Numbered from the stretch's first letter, positions 25,500 to 35,664 are shown. The stretch is 64,000 bases of DNA from Hydrogenimonas cancrithermarum (GCF_030296055.1 NZ_AP027370.1:124001-188000), one strand, 5' to 3'. The notes: generated by a model from the sequence alone, not told the origin. Numbers and translations are program-made.

Positions 25500-25879
25500 T
25501 GGAGTTCCGTGTCTATTACGAGGATACCGATGCGGCCGGCATCGTCTACTATGCCAACTATCTGAAATTCTGCGAAAGGGCCCGCAGCGAGCTCTTCTTT
25601 TCAAACGGTCTCTCTCCTCAAAGCGAGGAGGGATACTTTGTCGTGAAGAGTATCGAGGCATCGTACGAAAAACCAGCCAAACTGGGGGACATCGTCGTTG
25701 TAAATACGCGGATGATCGAGAAAAAAGCGGTTTCGATCACTCTTTTGCAAACAGTCTCTAGAGATTCCGATACACTTTTTACAATGCGTGTACGCCTCGC
25801 TTACCTGATCCATGACAAACCGGCCAGGATTCCGGTGCAAATCTACTCACTCATCTCATCCTGGGAGTCCGGAGAGTAG
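25499..25879 (+). CDS. YbgC-like acyl-CoA thioesterase
   Basis: A 126-residue hot-dog-fold thioesterase. The catalytic motif YYEDTDAAGIVYYANYLKF lies at residues 6-24, with the active-site Asp in the DTD element typical of YbgC and 4-hydroxybenzoyl-CoA thioesterases. Family members hydrolyse short or medium acyl-CoA or acyl-ACP and in many bacteria act with the Tol-Pal system or phospholipid synthesis. Translation is coupled to ribBA (TGATG). Its last 12 codons overlap the convergent gene at 25843. Confidence 0.88.
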   Translation: MEFRVYYEDTDAAGIVYYANYLKFCERARSELFFSNGLSPQSEEGYFVVKSIEASYEKPAKLGDIVVVNTRMIEKKAVSITLLQTVSRDSDTLFTMRVRLAYLIHDKPARIPVQIYSLISSWESGE

Positions 25880-27105
25880 AACTGCTCTTCGATTGTCTCG
25901 ATCCGCTCCTCTGCGGGATAGGGAACCTCTTTGGGTACGAAACGGTAGAGTCCCGCTTCATAGAGGTAGACATTGTATTCGAGCGATCCATCCACGAACA
26001 CTTCGTTCGCCAGTCTCTCTTCCGATGTCGATATGGAAAATTCATTGTCGATTCCTGCAATGGTCGCATAGTTGAGCCAATTGAATCGGATATCCTGATT
26101 GATAAGGGCGATATTCTCCGTCAAAGTCGAATCCATCGGACCGATCGAGCTTGCAAGCACCATATTTTCTCTGTCATGGTACTGTGTCAATGTCAGCAGC
26201 AGGGGAGAGTAGTTGATCTGCGTACTGAGAACCTGCTGCGGTTTGTAGTCGGCCAGGGTCAGCTGGGAAAGAAAAAGGCTGCTTTTGACGACGGGAGTGT
26301 TCAGAAAGATTGTCGACTGATTGAGGTCTTCATGTTTCAAAATAAGGTCTTTGTAATACCCACTCTGGCCAAGAACGATGGTGTCGTCGACATCGACGAT
26401 ATTGTAAACGGTCTGTGAAAGCATTCGTGAGATGGCGGAGTTGTCCGAAACGGTGACGGTCGTGGCATTGGATTCGACCAGATAGGAGAGTGTTTCGATC
26501 TGTCCGGTATAGTCGATTCCTCCAAAGTAGACCTTCTCATTATCACACTCAATCCTGTTTTTATGCAGCGTGGGTATAAAAATTTTCGTCAAACCGTTTT
26601 GGCTACAGAGGTAACTGGCACCTTTTTGGGTCACTGGGGCGACGACCAGATCGAATCTCTTCTCATCGATGGTATCGAGAGCGCTTTGCAACGATGTGTT
26701 CTCTTCGTCGTCGATGGCGAAAAGTTCCATTTCGAAAGGAATACCGCGATTGAGAAGATAACCGAGGGCTGTATTGGATGTGGAGTAGGCATATTTCCCA
26801 ATGACTTTATAAGGCACGATGAAAGCGAGCCTGAATGCCGATGTCGTATAAATCCTGTGTGTCAGGGAAAAGAGTGTCATATAACTCTGGCGCAACGATG
26901 AAAGTTCAGGGTTTTTTGTATGTTTCGATTTTGCGATAAATGTAAATACCTTCCCATTTGCCAGCGCAGTTTCAAGCATGGCATCGTCATACGGTTCGGG
27001 ATCCAGATCGATAATGACTGTCGAGGGCACCGGAATGGGAGAGAGCAGCTGGCTCTGGGCCAAAAGTACAACATACAAAAGTGTCAACGGTATCAATTTT
27101 CGCAT
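25843..27105 (-). CDS. exported periplasmic-binding-fold-like protein, unknown
   Basis: A 420-residue protein with a signal peptide (residues 1-16, cleavage near LAQS). The sequence alternates strands and helices in the way of type I periplasmic-binding folds (FRLAFIVPYKVIGKYAYS, RFDLVVAPVTQKGASYL, NATTVTVSDNSA), somewhat like LpoA/LppC or receptor-type domains, but no family motif lets me name it. The acidic tail (about residues 390-420) is likely disordered. Its start overlaps the end of the uracil-DNA glycosylase gene by 13 bases, so the two are cotranscribed. Confidence 0.7.
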   Translation of the reverse strand: MRKLIPLTLLYVVLLAQSQLLSPIPVPSTVIIDLDPEPYDDAMLETALANGKVFTFIAKSKHTKNPELSSLRQSYMTLFSLTHRIYTTSAFRLAFIVPYKVIGKYAYSTSNTALGYLLNRGIPFEMELFAIDDEENTSLQSALDTIDEKRFDLVVAPVTQKGASYLCSQNGLTKIFIPTLHKNRIECDNEKVYFGGIDYTGQIETLSYLVESNATTVTVSDNSAISRMLSQTVYNIVDVDDTIVLGQSGYYKDLILKHEDLNQSTIFLNTPVVKSSLFLSQLTLADYKPQQVLSTQINYSPLLLTLTQYHDRENMVLASSIGPMDSTLTENIALINQDIRFNWLNYATIAGIDNEFSISTSEERLANEVFVDGSLEYNVYLYEAGLYRFVPKEVPYPAEERIETIEEQFYSPDSQDEMSE

Positions 27106-27758
27106 AGCAACCTCTTGATTTTCAGAAGATCCTGATAAACTTCTTTTTTGGCAGATGGATTTCTTAAAAGATAACTGGGATGATAGGTCGGTACCAACTT
27201 GAAGCCGTCCATCTCTATCACTTCGCCCCGTACCTTCGAGATTCCGGTCTTGTCGCCAGTCAGATAGTGGTAGGCGGTCGCACCCAGTGCAACAATGATA
27301 CGCGGGCTTACCAATTCGATCTGCTTCTGTAGATAGGGAAGGCAGGTGTAGGCCTCTTCAGGTGTCGGGACACGATTGTTCGGAGGACGGCATTTGACGA
27401 TATTGGTGATATAAACCTCGCTCCTCGGTATTTCGATCGCATTTTCAATCATTTTCGTCAATAACTCTCCGGCTCTTCCGACAAAAGGACGCCCGGAGGT
27501 ATCTTCCTGCGCACCGGGTCCCTCACCGACGAACATCAGCTCTGCATTCGGGTTGCCTTCGCCAAAGACCGTTTTCGTCCGTGTTTTGCTCAACGAACAG
27601 AGTTGACACTGTGAAACGATCTGCTCCAACGCTTTGAGGTCAGAAGGAAGGGATCTTTGTACGGATGCTCTTTTTTCCACGAGCGGTACATATTGAACCC
27701 CGAGTTGTTTAAGCTGATAAAGGCGTTTGAGCTGTAATGCGTTATAGAGGCGATTCAT
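27093..27758 (-). CDS. uracil-DNA glycosylase, family 4 (Fe-S type)
   Basis: A 221-residue DNA repair enzyme that removes uracil from DNA. The four cluster cysteines of family 4 are present: Cys51, Cys54, Cys123 and Cys139. Motif 1 reads GEGPGAQED (79-86) and motif 2 HPSYLL near residue 193. The family is common in thermophiles and is related to the N-terminal region of some phage polymerases. It is the first gene of a leftward pair with the periplasmic protein. Confidence 0.92.
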   Translation of the reverse strand: MNRLYNALQLKRLYQLKQLGVQYVPLVEKRASVQRSLPSDLKALEQIVSQCQLCSLSKTRTKTVFGEGNPNAELMFVGEGPGAQEDTSGRPFVGRAGELLTKMIENAIEIPRSEVYITNIVKCRPPNNRVPTPEEAYTCLPYLQKQIELVSPRIIVALGATAYHYLTGDKTGISKVRGEVIEMDGFKLVPTYHPSYLLRNPSAKKEVYQDLLKIKRLLCEN

Positions 27759-27785
27759 GGGAGATAGTTTAGGTCAAAAGGGGTT

Positions 27786-27815
27786 AAAAAGAGGTTAGGG
27801 CATCCGAAAATGCCC
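27786..27815 (-). terminator. terminator downstream of superoxide reductase
   Basis: On the reverse strand GGGCAT and ATGCCC pair around a six-base loop (27798-27815), followed by CTCTTTTT at 27793-27786. It lies about 55 bases after the superoxide reductase stop. Confidence 0.6.
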
Positions 27816-27846
27816 CTCTGTGCAAATTTATTAGAGAGTTACTAAG

Positions 27847-27869
27847 TCAAAGAAGCGGAGCTTCTTTGA
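27847..27869 (-). terminator. perfect 10-base hairpin abutting the superoxide reductase stop
   Basis: Arms TCAAAGAAGC and GCTTCTTTGA around a three-base loop start at the base next to the stop codon. There is no T-run after it on the reverse strand, so it may protect the 3' end or act together with the terminator at 27786. Confidence 0.5.
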
Positions 27870-28250
27870 TTATTCTACTACGACTTTGACCGGATCGCTT
27901 TCCCACAGGCCGTGCTTGGTGCAGTAGCTCATGGCAGTCAATGTCAGGTTTTTCTGAGGAATGATATAGAAATCTACTTCGACCTGGCTCTTCTCGTTGC
28001 CAAGTGTTCCCGGTGTAAATGTCGCCTGTCCGAGCAGTGTTTCACCGTTCCAAAGCTGCACGTATGCGATGTAATGATCGAAATCATCCGGGTGAGCGTA
28101 CTCTTCACCGACTTTCACTTTCACTTTGAACTTTTCACCTTTTTTGGCACTGCTTTCGCAATGAACGAACGGCGAATGGCGATCGATATAATCTTTTTTC
28201 GCTTCTCTTTCTACGGTATCGATGTCAACATATCGGTTAATCTTAGGCAT
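27870..28250 (-). CDS. superoxide reductase, neelaredoxin/desulfoferrodoxin C-domain type
   Basis: A 126-residue single-domain superoxide reductase that reduces superoxide to peroxide in the cytoplasm. All five iron ligands of the catalytic centre can be placed: His25, His53, His59, Cys110 and His113 (motifs HSPFVH, HPDDFDHYI and YCTKHGLW). The usual Glu-Lys pair before the first ligand (EKH in characterised enzymes) is replaced by Asp23-Arg24. There is no N-terminal desulforedoxin domain. AAGGAGG precedes the ATG. The gene stands alone with its own downstream hairpins. Confidence 0.9.
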   Translation of the reverse strand: MPKINRYVDIDTVEREAKKDYIDRHSPFVHCESSAKKGEKFKVKVKVGEEYAHPDDFDHYIAYVQLWNGETLLGQATFTPGTLGNEKSQVEVDFYIIPQKNLTLTAMSYCTKHGLWESDPVKVVVE

Positions 28251-28355
28251 GTTGGCCTCCTTTTCTTAATTTTGTTAAAGCTATTCTATCATAGTGTTGT
28301 TAAAGAAGATAAATTTTGTCTGATTTGCTGATTTGGTTAAGAAAATAGTAAGAAA

Positions 28356-28394
28356 AGTCACCAAGGACGGGGCAGGCCCCGCGCTCTTGTGACT
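28356..28394 (-). terminator. strong terminator of the sdhABE operon
   Basis: A long hairpin with outer arms AGTCAC/GTGACT and an inner CGGGGC/GCCCCG stem starts within the sdhE stop codon; the reverse strand continues TTTTCTT. It closes the operon. Confidence 0.85.
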
Positions 28395-29352
28395 ATACGA
28401 AGTTGACTTCTGCGACGTTGTGCTTCAGTCCGAGCTCTTTGGGGTCGATGCCGAGTGCGAGACCGATGAGCTGAGGAAGATGGAGAACGGGCAGACTGAT
28501 GTCTCGCCCCATCTCTTTGGCGACCGTATGCTGTTTGACGTCCATATTCAGATGGCAAAGCGGGCAGGGTGTGACCATCATGTCCGCATCGTTGTCGATC
28601 GCGTCGAGTAGTGCCGTCCCGGTGAGACGGTTGGCCGTTTTCGGAGACTGAAGGTCGGCATGGAAGCCGCAACATTTGTTCTTGCTTTCGTAATCGACAC
28701 TTTTGCCCTGAAGCGCTTCAATGAGGCGGTCGAGTGATGTCGGATTGTAGGGGTTTTCATTGTCGTTGTATCTGGCGAGCAGTTCCGTTGTGTCGAACGC
28801 CTGCTCTCCGCCGCCTTCTCCGACATCCTTTTCGATGACTTTTGCGTTATGGACATGGTGGATATGGCTTGGGCGAATGTTGTGACATCCGTAAAATGCT
28901 GCGACGTTGAAGTCGTTGAGCGGTTTCACCACTTGCTCGGCCAGTTTGTCGAGCCCGTAATCATCGATGATTGCATAGAGAAAATGTCGGACGGAACTCG
29001 TCCCTTTATATTCCAGGCCCACTTCGGCAAGTTTTTCATTCACTTGGGATTTGAGATTTTCGTCACTGTCGAGACGCTCTTTTGTCATGACGGTATTGAG
29101 CTGACATGTGTTACATATCGTCAGCATCGGCAGTTCCTGCTTTTCTGCATAACAGATATTGCGAGCGTTGAGTACGAGAGACAAAAAATCGTCGAAATCC
29201 TGCAGGTGGCTCGCACCACAACAGCTCGCCTCGTCCAGAAGGATCAGTTCGATACCCAGCTTTTTCGCGACTGCCATCGTCGACATCAACAGTTCGGGGG
29301 TCGATTCTCGTGCCGTACATCCCGTGTAGAGTGCATATTTTAATTCTGCCAT
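28393..29352 (-). CDS. sdhE: SdhE-type (HdrB-like) subunit with two CCG domains
   Basis: A 319-residue protein with two cysteine-rich CCG domains. The first has Cys residues in YTGCTA, EASCCGASH and CNTC; the second in YGCHN, NKCCGFH and CPLC. These domains bind non-cubane Fe-S clusters in heterodisulfide reductase HdrB and in the SdhE/MfrE subunit of non-classical succinate dehydrogenases. It replaces the haem-containing membrane anchor and passes electrons to or from (methyl)menaquinone. Last gene of sdhA-sdhB-sdhE; the stop lies in the terminator hairpin. Confidence 0.9.
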   Translation of the reverse strand: MAELKYALYTGCTARESTPELLMSTMAVAKKLGIELILLDEASCCGASHLQDFDDFLSLVLNARNICYAEKQELPMLTICNTCQLNTVMTKERLDSDENLKSQVNEKLAEVGLEYKGTSSVRHFLYAIIDDYGLDKLAEQVVKPLNDFNVAAFYGCHNIRPSHIHHVHNAKVIEKDVGEGGGEQAFDTTELLARYNDNENPYNPTSLDRLIEALQGKSVDYESKNKCCGFHADLQSPKTANRLTGTALLDAIDNDADMMVTPCPLCHLNMDVKQHTVAKEMGRDISLPVLHLPQLIGLALGIDPKELGLKHNVAEVNFV

Positions 29353-29363
29353 AGTCGTTCCCC

Positions 29364-30347
29364 TTAAAATTTAACTTTCGATGATGTTTTGATGAGTGTT
29401 TTGATCTCATCGAGATTTTTGGATTTCGGCATATTCCACGGCATGACGATTTTGCCTTTTTTGAACATGGCAATCGCTTCCGGAAGGTGTTTCATGACAC
29501 CGATATTGCCTTCGGAGTATCGGACCAATTCGCCCTCGTCCAGAAGTCCATGTTTTTTGATGGAGTGTTTGAATCCAACCGCATGACGTGTCGCGACATT
29601 GTCCTGTGCCAGCCCCTCTTCGAAAAGCTGGTTGTGTAGCTTGGTGATTTTTCCGATCGGATCGACATCTTTCGGACACGCTTCGGCACACTCGAAACAT
29701 TTGACACAATCCCAGATTCCCGGTCCCATCTCGCGAACGGTTTCGAGACGTTCACGTTTGGCGGTGTCACGAACATCGGCATTGAATCGGAATGCCTTGG
29801 CGAACTGTGCCGGTCCGAAAAACTCTTCATTCACTTCGACGGCCGGGCATGCATAGTAACAGTTCCCGCACTGAATGCAGTAGTCGGCCTCGAGAAGTGC
29901 TTCCGCTTCTTCCGGGGAGACACGGATCTCCGCTTCCGGATGCTCGTCGATCTCCGCTTCGAGCCAAGGCTTGACCGCTTTGTGCTTGTCCCAGAAATCT
30001 TTCTTGTCGATAATCATATCTTTGACGACACGTTTTTTGCTCTGAGGTTCCAGCAGCAACGTATCGGTGCCGAAAATCTCCACCAACTCCCAGACATTCT
30101 GTTTGCACGAAAGAACCGGTTTTCCATTCACCTTGATCGAACAGCTTCCGCAGATACCGTGACGGCAGCTTCGGCGATAGCTGAAACTTCCGTCGAATTC
30201 CCATTTGATGCGGTTGAGGATATCCAGAACCAGTTCATCCTTGCCCACTTCCATCTCATAGGTTTTGAAATAGGGCAGAAAATCGGTCTCCGCATTGAAG
30301 CGGAAAGTTTTAAAAGTCAGTTTTTTTGTAATGCGTTCAGTACTCAT
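29364..30347 (-). CDS. sdhB: succinate dehydrogenase/fumarate reductase iron-sulfur subunit, SdhABE type
   Basis: A 327-residue Fe-S subunit. The N-terminal [2Fe-2S] motif is CRHGICGSCSIKVNG followed by LSC; the C-terminal half has CIQCGNCYYACP and CVKCFECAEACP, which hold the [4Fe-4S] and further clusters. The long C-terminal extension (about 80 residues) is typical of the SdhABE/Mfr class rather than the classical enzyme. ATG 30347 with AAGGA six bases upstream is preferred to the TTG at 30353. It sits nine bases behind sdhA. Confidence 0.92.
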   Translation of the reverse strand: MSTERITKKLTFKTFRFNAETDFLPYFKTYEMEVGKDELVLDILNRIKWEFDGSFSYRRSCRHGICGSCSIKVNGKPVLSCKQNVWELVEIFGTDTLLLEPQSKKRVVKDMIIDKKDFWDKHKAVKPWLEAEIDEHPEAEIRVSPEEAEALLEADYCIQCGNCYYACPAVEVNEEFFGPAQFAKAFRFNADVRDTAKRERLETVREMGPGIWDCVKCFECAEACPKDVDPIGKITKLHNQLFEEGLAQDNVATRHAVGFKHSIKKHGLLDEGELVRYSEGNIGVMKHLPEAIAMFKKGKIVMPWNMPKSKNLDEIKTLIKTSSKVKF

Positions 30348-30356
30348 ACCCAATCC

Positions 30357-32075
30357 TTAATATGTTCGCTCTTGCGGCTCAAATTTTCCGAGTGTTACAT
30401 CACCGTATTCGAGGTTGATGTTCCCCCCTTCATCCATCGTTGCGAAGGTGTGTTTGAGGAAATTTTCGTCGTCGCGCGTCGGGTAGTCTTCACGGTAATG
30501 CGCACCACGGCTCTCTTTTCGTGCAATGGCACCTTCAACGATAAACGTAGCGTAATCGAGCATATGACCAAGCTCGATGGCTTCCTGCAAATCGGTGTTG
30601 AAAATTTTACTCTTGTCGTCGATACGAATGTTTTTATAGCGTTCACGAAGCTCTACAAGAATCGCCCGTTGTTTGAGCAGTGTCTCTTCTGTACGGAAAA
30701 CACCTGCATTTTCGGTCATCGTCTGCTGCAGTTCGCTGCGAAGTTTCGGTACCGACTCGGTGCCGTTGTTGTTCATGCAGAACTTGATCTCCTCGAGCAT
30801 GCGGTCGGCATCGGCCGCGTTCACCCCATGGCACTCGAGTCTGTCGCTTTCGAGATCTTCGATGATATGCTGTCCGACGTGGCGGCCGAAGAAGAGGGCT
30901 TCGAGCAGCGAGTTCGCACCCAGTCGGTTGGCACCATGGACGCTGACACAAGCACACTCGCCCGCCGCGTAGAAACCGCGAACGATCTCGTTCGGGTTTT
31001 TCTTGACGTGACCGTCGATGTCGACGGGAATGCCACCCATCGAGTAGTGCGCCGTCGCAGCGATATGAATCGGCTCTTTGATCATGTCCTGCCCGAGGAA
31101 TGTGAGCGCGAGGTCGCGAAGTTCAGGAAGGCGCTCCATGATGATCTCTTCACCGAGATGGGTCAGGTCGATGGCGACGGCGTCTTTGTTCGGTCCGACA
31201 CCGCGTCCTTCGAGGATCTCTTTGGTAATCGCACGGCTGACGACGTCACGCGGAGCGAGCTCCATCTTTTCGGGAGCGTATTTTTCCATAAAGCGTTCGC
31301 CGAGGCTGTTGTAGAGACGTCCACCTTCTCCGCGGGCCGCTTCGGAGATAAGGATACCGCTTCCGGCGAGGCCGGTCGGATGGAACTGGACGAACTCCAT
31401 ATCTTCGAGTGGAAGGCCGTGGCGTGCGACGATCGAGAGGCCATCACCCGTATTGGCGTGCGCGTTGGAGCTGATTTTGAAGGCGCGGGCGTAACCACCC
31501 GTAGCGAACATAACCGCTCTGGCATTGAAAATGGCCGGTTCGAGATCGCGAATATTGTAGGCGACGACACCTTTTACAAGCCCATCTTCATAGACGATAT
31601 CGGCAACGTACCACTCGTCGAAAAAGGTAACGTTTTCCCGGTCGGCCTGCTCGTAAATCGTTTGCAGGAGCGTCAGGCCGGTTCGGTCTTTGGCGTAGCA
31701 GGCGCGGGGCTTGGACTGGCCTCCGAACGGCCGCTGGGCGATCGTACCATCCTCTTTGCGGCTGAATGCGGCACCGGAGTTGGCGATCCAGCGGATCGTT
31801 TCCGGGGCTTTGGAACACATCAGCTCGACCGCATCCTGGTCTGCGAGATAGTCACTTCCCTTGACGGTATCGAACATATGCAGTTCGATATCGTCGTCTT
31901 CACTCAGTGCGGCGTTGACCCCACCCTGCGCGGCACCGGAATGGCTTCGCAGCGGGTGAAGTTTGGTCAACACGGCCACTTTCTTGCCGGCACGCTGCAG
32001 TTCGCGCGCGGCGGCCAGGCCCGCAAGTCCGGCACCGACAATCACAACATCGTATTTATGTATCTGTACACTCAT
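30357..32075 (-). CDS. sdhA: succinate dehydrogenase/fumarate reductase flavoprotein, SdhABE type
   Basis: A 572-residue FAD subunit: Rossmann [14 protein letters not shown], the flavinylation loop [15 protein letters not shown] and active-site elements [13 protein letters not shown] and HYSMGGI are all present. No twin-arginine signal is seen, unlike the periplasmic Mfr enzymes of Campylobacter and Wolinella, so the active site should face the cytoplasm. ATG 32075 is chosen because the promoter -10 box at 32117-32122 lies within the longer frame. The operon could run as succinate dehydrogenase, opposite to the neighbouring fumarate reductase. Confidence 0.92.
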   Translation of the reverse strand: MSVQIHKYDVVIVGAGLAGLAAARELQRAGKKVAVLTKLHPLRSHSGAAQGGVNAALSEDDDIELHMFDTVKGSDYLADQDAVELMCSKAPETIRWIANSGAAFSRKEDGTIAQRPFGGQSKPRACYAKDRTGLTLLQTIYEQADRENVTFFDEWYVADIVYEDGLVKGVVAYNIRDLEPAIFNARAVMFATGGYARAFKISSNAHANTGDGLSIVARHGLPLEDMEFVQFHPTGLAGSGILISEAARGEGGRLYNSLGERFMEKYAPEKMELAPRDVVSRAITKEILEGRGVGPNKDAVAIDLTHLGEEIIMERLPELRDLALTFLGQDMIKEPIHIAATAHYSMGGIPVDIDGHVKKNPNEIVRGFYAAGECACVSVHGANRLGANSLLEALFFGRHVGQHIIEDLESDRLECHGVNAADADRMLEEIKFCMNNNGTESVPKLRSELQQTMTENAGVFRTEETLLKQRAILVELRERYKNIRIDDKSKIFNTDLQEAIELGHMLDYATFIVEGAIARKESRGAHYREDYPTRDDENFLKHTFATMDEGGNINLEYGDVTLGKFEPQERTY

Positions 32076-32116
32076 TGAGACGCATCCTTTTGTTAATAGC
32101 ATAGGAATATAGGCCA

Positions 32117-32122
32117 ATTATA
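32117..32122 (-). promoter_or_regulatory. -10 box of the sdhABE operon
   Basis: TATAAT on the reverse strand, about 42 bases before the sdhA ATG. Transcription would begin near 32110. It separates sdhABE from the upstream frd operon, so the two enzymes can be expressed independently. Confidence 0.5.
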
Positions 32123-32159
32123 CATACTTAGTCTATAAAATAGTTTAATTCTCCGAAGG

Positions 32160-32214
32160 GGTTTGGCGCAGAGGTTTCAAAATGTTACGGATGGATGCAA
32201 AGCACTGCCAAACC
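32160..32214 (-). other. inverted repeat after frdB
   Basis: GGTTTGGC and GCCAAACC form eight-base arms separated by 39 bases and starting at the frdB stop. It may be a weak terminator or processing hairpin between the frd and sdh operons; no T-run follows. Confidence 0.35.
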
Positions 32215-32957
32215 TACTTCTTCATTCCGATCTTCACCATCTGGCGCCTCAGATAGGCGATTTTGGATTGCAACGGCAGCTTTTTGGGGCAGACATCTTC
32301 GCAACCCAGAAGCGTCATGCATCCGAATACGCCATTTTCGTCACCTACCAGTTCGTAGTAGTCGGCATCGTCGCGCTTGTCTCTCGGATCGAGGGCGTAG
32401 CGGGCGATTTTGTTCATGCCGACCGCCCCGACGAAGTTTTCGTTCATCTGGATCGTCCCGCACCCGGCGATGCAGCATCCGCACTCGATACAGCGGTCGA
32501 GTTCGTAGATCTCTTCCGCAAGCTCCGGTTCCATCGGCTTCTCGAGACGGTGGATATCCCGGATCTCATCCTCTTTGTTATGGATCCACGTTTCGAGCCG
32601 TTCGTTCATCCCACGCATCCACTTGCCGGTAAAGACCGAAAGGTCGCCGATCAGTTCGAAAACGGGTAGCGGGGCGAGATTGATCTCCTCGGGCAATTTG
32701 GAGGTTAGGGTGCTGCAGGCGAGTCCCGGTTTGCCGTTGATGATCATCCCGCAGCTTCCGCAGATGCCGGCACGGCAGACGAAGTCGAACTTGAGCGATG
32801 CATCGTAGTGTTCGCGGATATCGTTCAGAACGATAAAGAGTGTCATGCCCGGCGCCTCTTCGATCTCGAACGTTTCGATATGGGGGGTGTCGCCTTTTTG
32901 ATGCGGATCGTATCGGAAAATATTGATTTTCAGTCTTCGTGGTTTTGTCTCATTCAT
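32214..32957 (-). CDS. frdB: fumarate reductase iron-sulfur subunit
   Basis: A 247-residue subunit with [2Fe-2S] motif [15 protein letters not shown] plus LAC, and the C-terminal [11 protein letters not shown] and [16 protein letters not shown] motifs that bind the [4Fe-4S] and [3Fe-4S] clusters. Length and order match Wolinella FrdB. It carries electrons from FrdC haems to the FAD of FrdA. The ATG overlaps the frdA stop (ATGA). Third gene of frdC-frdA-frdB. Confidence 0.94.
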   Translation of the reverse strand: MNETKPRRLKINIFRYDPHQKGDTPHIETFEIEEAPGMTLFIVLNDIREHYDASLKFDFVCRAGICGSCGMIINGKPGLACSTLTSKLPEEINLAPLPVFELIGDLSVFTGKWMRGMNERLETWIHNKEDEIRDIHRLEKPMEPELAEEIYELDRCIECGCCIAGCGTIQMNENFVGAVGMNKIARYALDPRDKRDDADYYELVGDENGVFGCMTLLGCEDVCPKKLPLQSKIAYLRRQMVKIGMKK

Positions 32958-34963
32958 TGTTTTGCCTTCTCATCGTCGAATCGCTCGTAGAGTCGTTCGT
33001 TGCGCCCCCTGTATTTTTCGGGCAACAGATGCTCGTAGGGCATCAAAGCGTTCTGGATTTCGAACCGGTCGGCGCCGTGTTTGAGCAGCTCGTTCCGGAT
33101 CGCGTCGATTTTCGCCTGCTGAATGGCGCTCTGCCGATTTTCGATAATATTTTTCTTTCCGTATCCGCGGAAACCCGGCGGCAGCTCCATATGGGAGATT
33201 TCGATCGGCTCGTAGGTAACCGTCGGGAGGGTCCGCTCCGGGTCCGGCCACGAGGTGATCGTACGTTTGAGCCAGTTGACATCGTCACGCATCGGGTAGT
33301 CTTCCCGAGCGTGAGCACCCCGGCTTTCGGTGCGAAGCAGTGCGCCGTAGGCGACGGTGAGTGCCACTTTGATCATCTTCTGCGTCCGGTAGGCGATCAC
33401 CAGTGCCGGATTGGCGGCATAGGATTTGGAACGCGAAACCGTGATATTCCTACTACGGACGAGTAGCCGCTCGAGCCGCTCGACCGCTTCTTGCAGATCG
33501 TTGCCGTTACGGAAAATACCCACCTTCTCCATCATGATGCTCTCCATCTCCCTTCGCAACACGTAGGCGTCTTCACCCCCTTCGTGTGTCAACAGTCGAT
33601 GAATCTTCTCCTTTTCGGCCCGAATGAACGCTTCGACAACCGCCGTCGAGATATCGATGCTGCTCTGCGGCGAGTCGCAGAAGTCGGAAATGTATTCTGC
33701 GACGAGCATTCCGGAAACGACCGTTTCACTCACCGAGTTGCCTCCTAAACGGTTGAAGCCGTGCAGGTCCCAGCAAGCCGCTTCGCCGCAGGCGTAGAGT
33801 CCTTTCATCGTCTGCGATTCACCCGTATGTTTGGTACGGATGCCACCCATCGAATAGTGCTGGGTCGGGCGTACCGGGATCCACTCTTCGGCCGGGTCGA
33901 TGCCGAGAAAGTTTTCACAGATATCTTTGACTTCCCGCAGATTCTTTTCGATGTGTTCACGCCCCAGAATCGTTATGTCGAGCCAGAGGTGGTCACCGTA
34001 GCGGGAGGGAACCCCTTTGCCTTTTCGGATATGCTCGATCATACGGCGGGAGACGACGTCGCGCGATGCAAGCTCCTTCTTTTCCGGTTCGTAGTCGGGC
34101 ATAAAGCGGTAGCCGTCGACATCACGCAGCACCCCGCCGTCGCCCCGGCACCCCTCTGTCGTCAAAATGCCGACCGGTACGATCGCTGTCGGGTGAAACT
34201 GTACCGCTTCCATGTTTCCAAGCGTCGCGACGCCGCTCTCGAGTGCCAGGGCCTGTCCGGTTCCCTGGCAGATGATGGCATTGGTCGTGACGGCGTAGAT
34301 GCGGCCGTATCCGCCTGTGGCGATAGTCGTCGCTTTGGCGACATAGGCGACGATCTCGCCGTCCATCAGGTTTCGTGCGACGACCCCGTAGCAGCGGCCG
34401 TCTTTGTGGATGAGCGCCATCGCCTCCATCCGTTCATGGATCATCACCCGGTCTTCGTGCGCTTTGTTGTCCATGGCGTAGAGCATACTGTGCCCGGTCC
34501 CGTCGGAAGTGTAGCAGGTACGCCACTTCTTTGTGCCGCCGAAATCTCGTGCAGTGATGAGACCGTGCGCCTCGTCCCGCTCTTCGATGAGCACTTTTTG
34601 CGCATTGATGATCGCTTCGTGTTTCCCTTTGCGTACTCTGTTCCACGGCACACCGTAATGCGTAAGCTCCCGAATCGCCTTCGGAGCCGTGTTGACGAAC
34701 ATCCGAACGACCTGCTGGTCCGCACCCCAGTCACTCCCTTTGACCGTATCTTCGAAGTGAATATCTTCGTTGTCGCCCCATCCCATCGCACAGTTGCCGA
34801 GCGATGCTTGCATGCCGCCTTGGGCCGCCGCCGAATGGGAACGTTTGGGCGGGACCAGCGAAAGGACGATCGTGCGGTGCCCGCGCTCCTGTACGCCCGT
34901 AGCCACGCGAAGCCCAGCCAGTCCGCCGCCGACAACCAGTACATCGGTATAGATGATCTTCAT
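32954..34963 (-). CDS. frdA: fumarate reductase flavoprotein subunit
   Basis: A 669-residue cytoplasmic FAD subunit, longer than enterobacterial FrdA as is usual in the Wolinella type. Present are Rossmann [14 protein letters not shown], the flavinylation stretch [25 protein letters not shown], the active-site HYSMGG and [13 protein letters not shown]. It reduces fumarate to succinate with electrons from menaquinol, supporting fumarate respiration and the reductive TCA cycle. Coupled by ATGA overlaps to frdC and frdB. Confidence 0.95.
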   Translation of the reverse strand: MKIIYTDVLVVGGGLAGLRVATGVQERGHRTIVLSLVPPKRSHSAAAQGGMQASLGNCAMGWGDNEDIHFEDTVKGSDWGADQQVVRMFVNTAPKAIRELTHYGVPWNRVRKGKHEAIINAQKVLIEERDEAHGLITARDFGGTKKWRTCYTSDGTGHSMLYAMDNKAHEDRVMIHERMEAMALIHKDGRCYGVVARNLMDGEIVAYVAKATTIATGGYGRIYAVTTNAIICQGTGQALALESGVATLGNMEAVQFHPTAIVPVGILTTEGCRGDGGVLRDVDGYRFMPDYEPEKKELASRDVVSRRMIEHIRKGKGVPSRYGDHLWLDITILGREHIEKNLREVKDICENFLGIDPAEEWIPVRPTQHYSMGGIRTKHTGESQTMKGLYACGEAACWDLHGFNRLGGNSVSETVVSGMLVAEYISDFCDSPQSSIDISTAVVEAFIRAEKEKIHRLLTHEGGEDAYVLRREMESIMMEKVGIFRNGNDLQEAVERLERLLVRSRNITVSRSKSYAANPALVIAYRTQKMIKVALTVAYGALLRTESRGAHAREDYPMRDDVNWLKRTITSWPDPERTLPTVTYEPIEISHMELPPGFRGYGKKNIIENRQSAIQQAKIDAIRNELLKHGADRFEIQNALMPYEHLLPEKYRGRNERLYERFDDEKAKQ

Positions 34964-35664
34964 GGTTCAACCTTTACGGAGCCGTTCTTGATGTCGAGGC
35001 CGATCGAGACATAGGCCGAAAGCGATGCGAGACCGATCACGATATACAAAACGATGGAAGCCCGAAGAATCTGTTTCATCGCTTTTCTGCTTTTTCTATA
35101 GTTTCTCCCCTCGAACCATCCCCATTTGAGCGCGAGTCGGTAGAGTCCCACGAATGCGTGCAGTACGACACAGAAGAGCAGTACCAGATAGAGCGGCCAC
35201 ATCCAGCCCTCGACGACACGCTGGGCGGAGAGATAAGGGCCGATTTTGGAGGGGTTCGCCATCATCATATAGATATGCACGGGGGCCAGAAAGAACATCG
35301 CGAATCCCGTCATCACCTGGACCATCCATAAAGAGGTATCTTCATGCCTGAATCGCTTCATATGGTTCCGAAAAGTCCGATACTGCCGCCATGTCGACGG
35401 AATCTTTCTCACAGCCAGTGCCGCATGGACGACAAAGAGTGTAAAGATGATCGCCGCCAGTATCGTGACAATCGCCGGATGCCTCTCCCCGAACAGGTAG
35501 TAGCCTTCGAAAAAGAGTGTCATACGCTCCATCGCATCGGGCCCGAAAAGGATGGAAGCTTCAAAGAGAATATGCCCTACGATAAAGAGTGCCAGAAGAA
35601 GACCTGTGAATCCCTGGAGAAAGTCGAGATAGGCCGGTGCACGGCTACGGTGAGTTGTCAACAT
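34960..35664 (-). CDS. frdC: fumarate reductase di-haem cytochrome b subunit
   Basis: A 234-residue membrane anchor with five helices, Wolinella FrdC type, which oxidises menaquinol. Candidate axial His ligands for two haems b lie one per core helix: in [23 protein letters not shown] and VLHAFVG. First gene of the frdCAB operon, with AAGGA in front of the ATG. The 98-base gap to thiL must contain divergent promoters. Confidence 0.93.
   Translation of the reverse strand: MLTTHRSRAPAYLDFLQGFTGLLLALFIVGHILFEASILFGPDAMERMTLFFEGYYLFGERHPAIVTILAAIIFTLFVVHAALAVRKIPSTWRQYRTFRNHMKRFRHEDTSLWMVQVMTGFAMFFLAPVHIYMMMANPSKIGPYLSAQRVVEGWMWPLYLVLLFCVVLHAFVGLYRLALKWGWFEGRNYRKSRKAMKQILRASIVLYIVIGLASLSAYVSIGLDIKNGSVKVEP

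Noticed and set aside
29940-32078. Very long open frame (712 codons) on the + strand
   Set aside because: It is antisense to sdhB and sdhA, whose motifs and coupled starts are unmistakable. Long antisense frames arise from the G/C-rich third positions of these genes.
33761-35014. 417-codon forward frame
   Set aside because: Antisense shadow of frdA, with no start signal and no recognisable domain.
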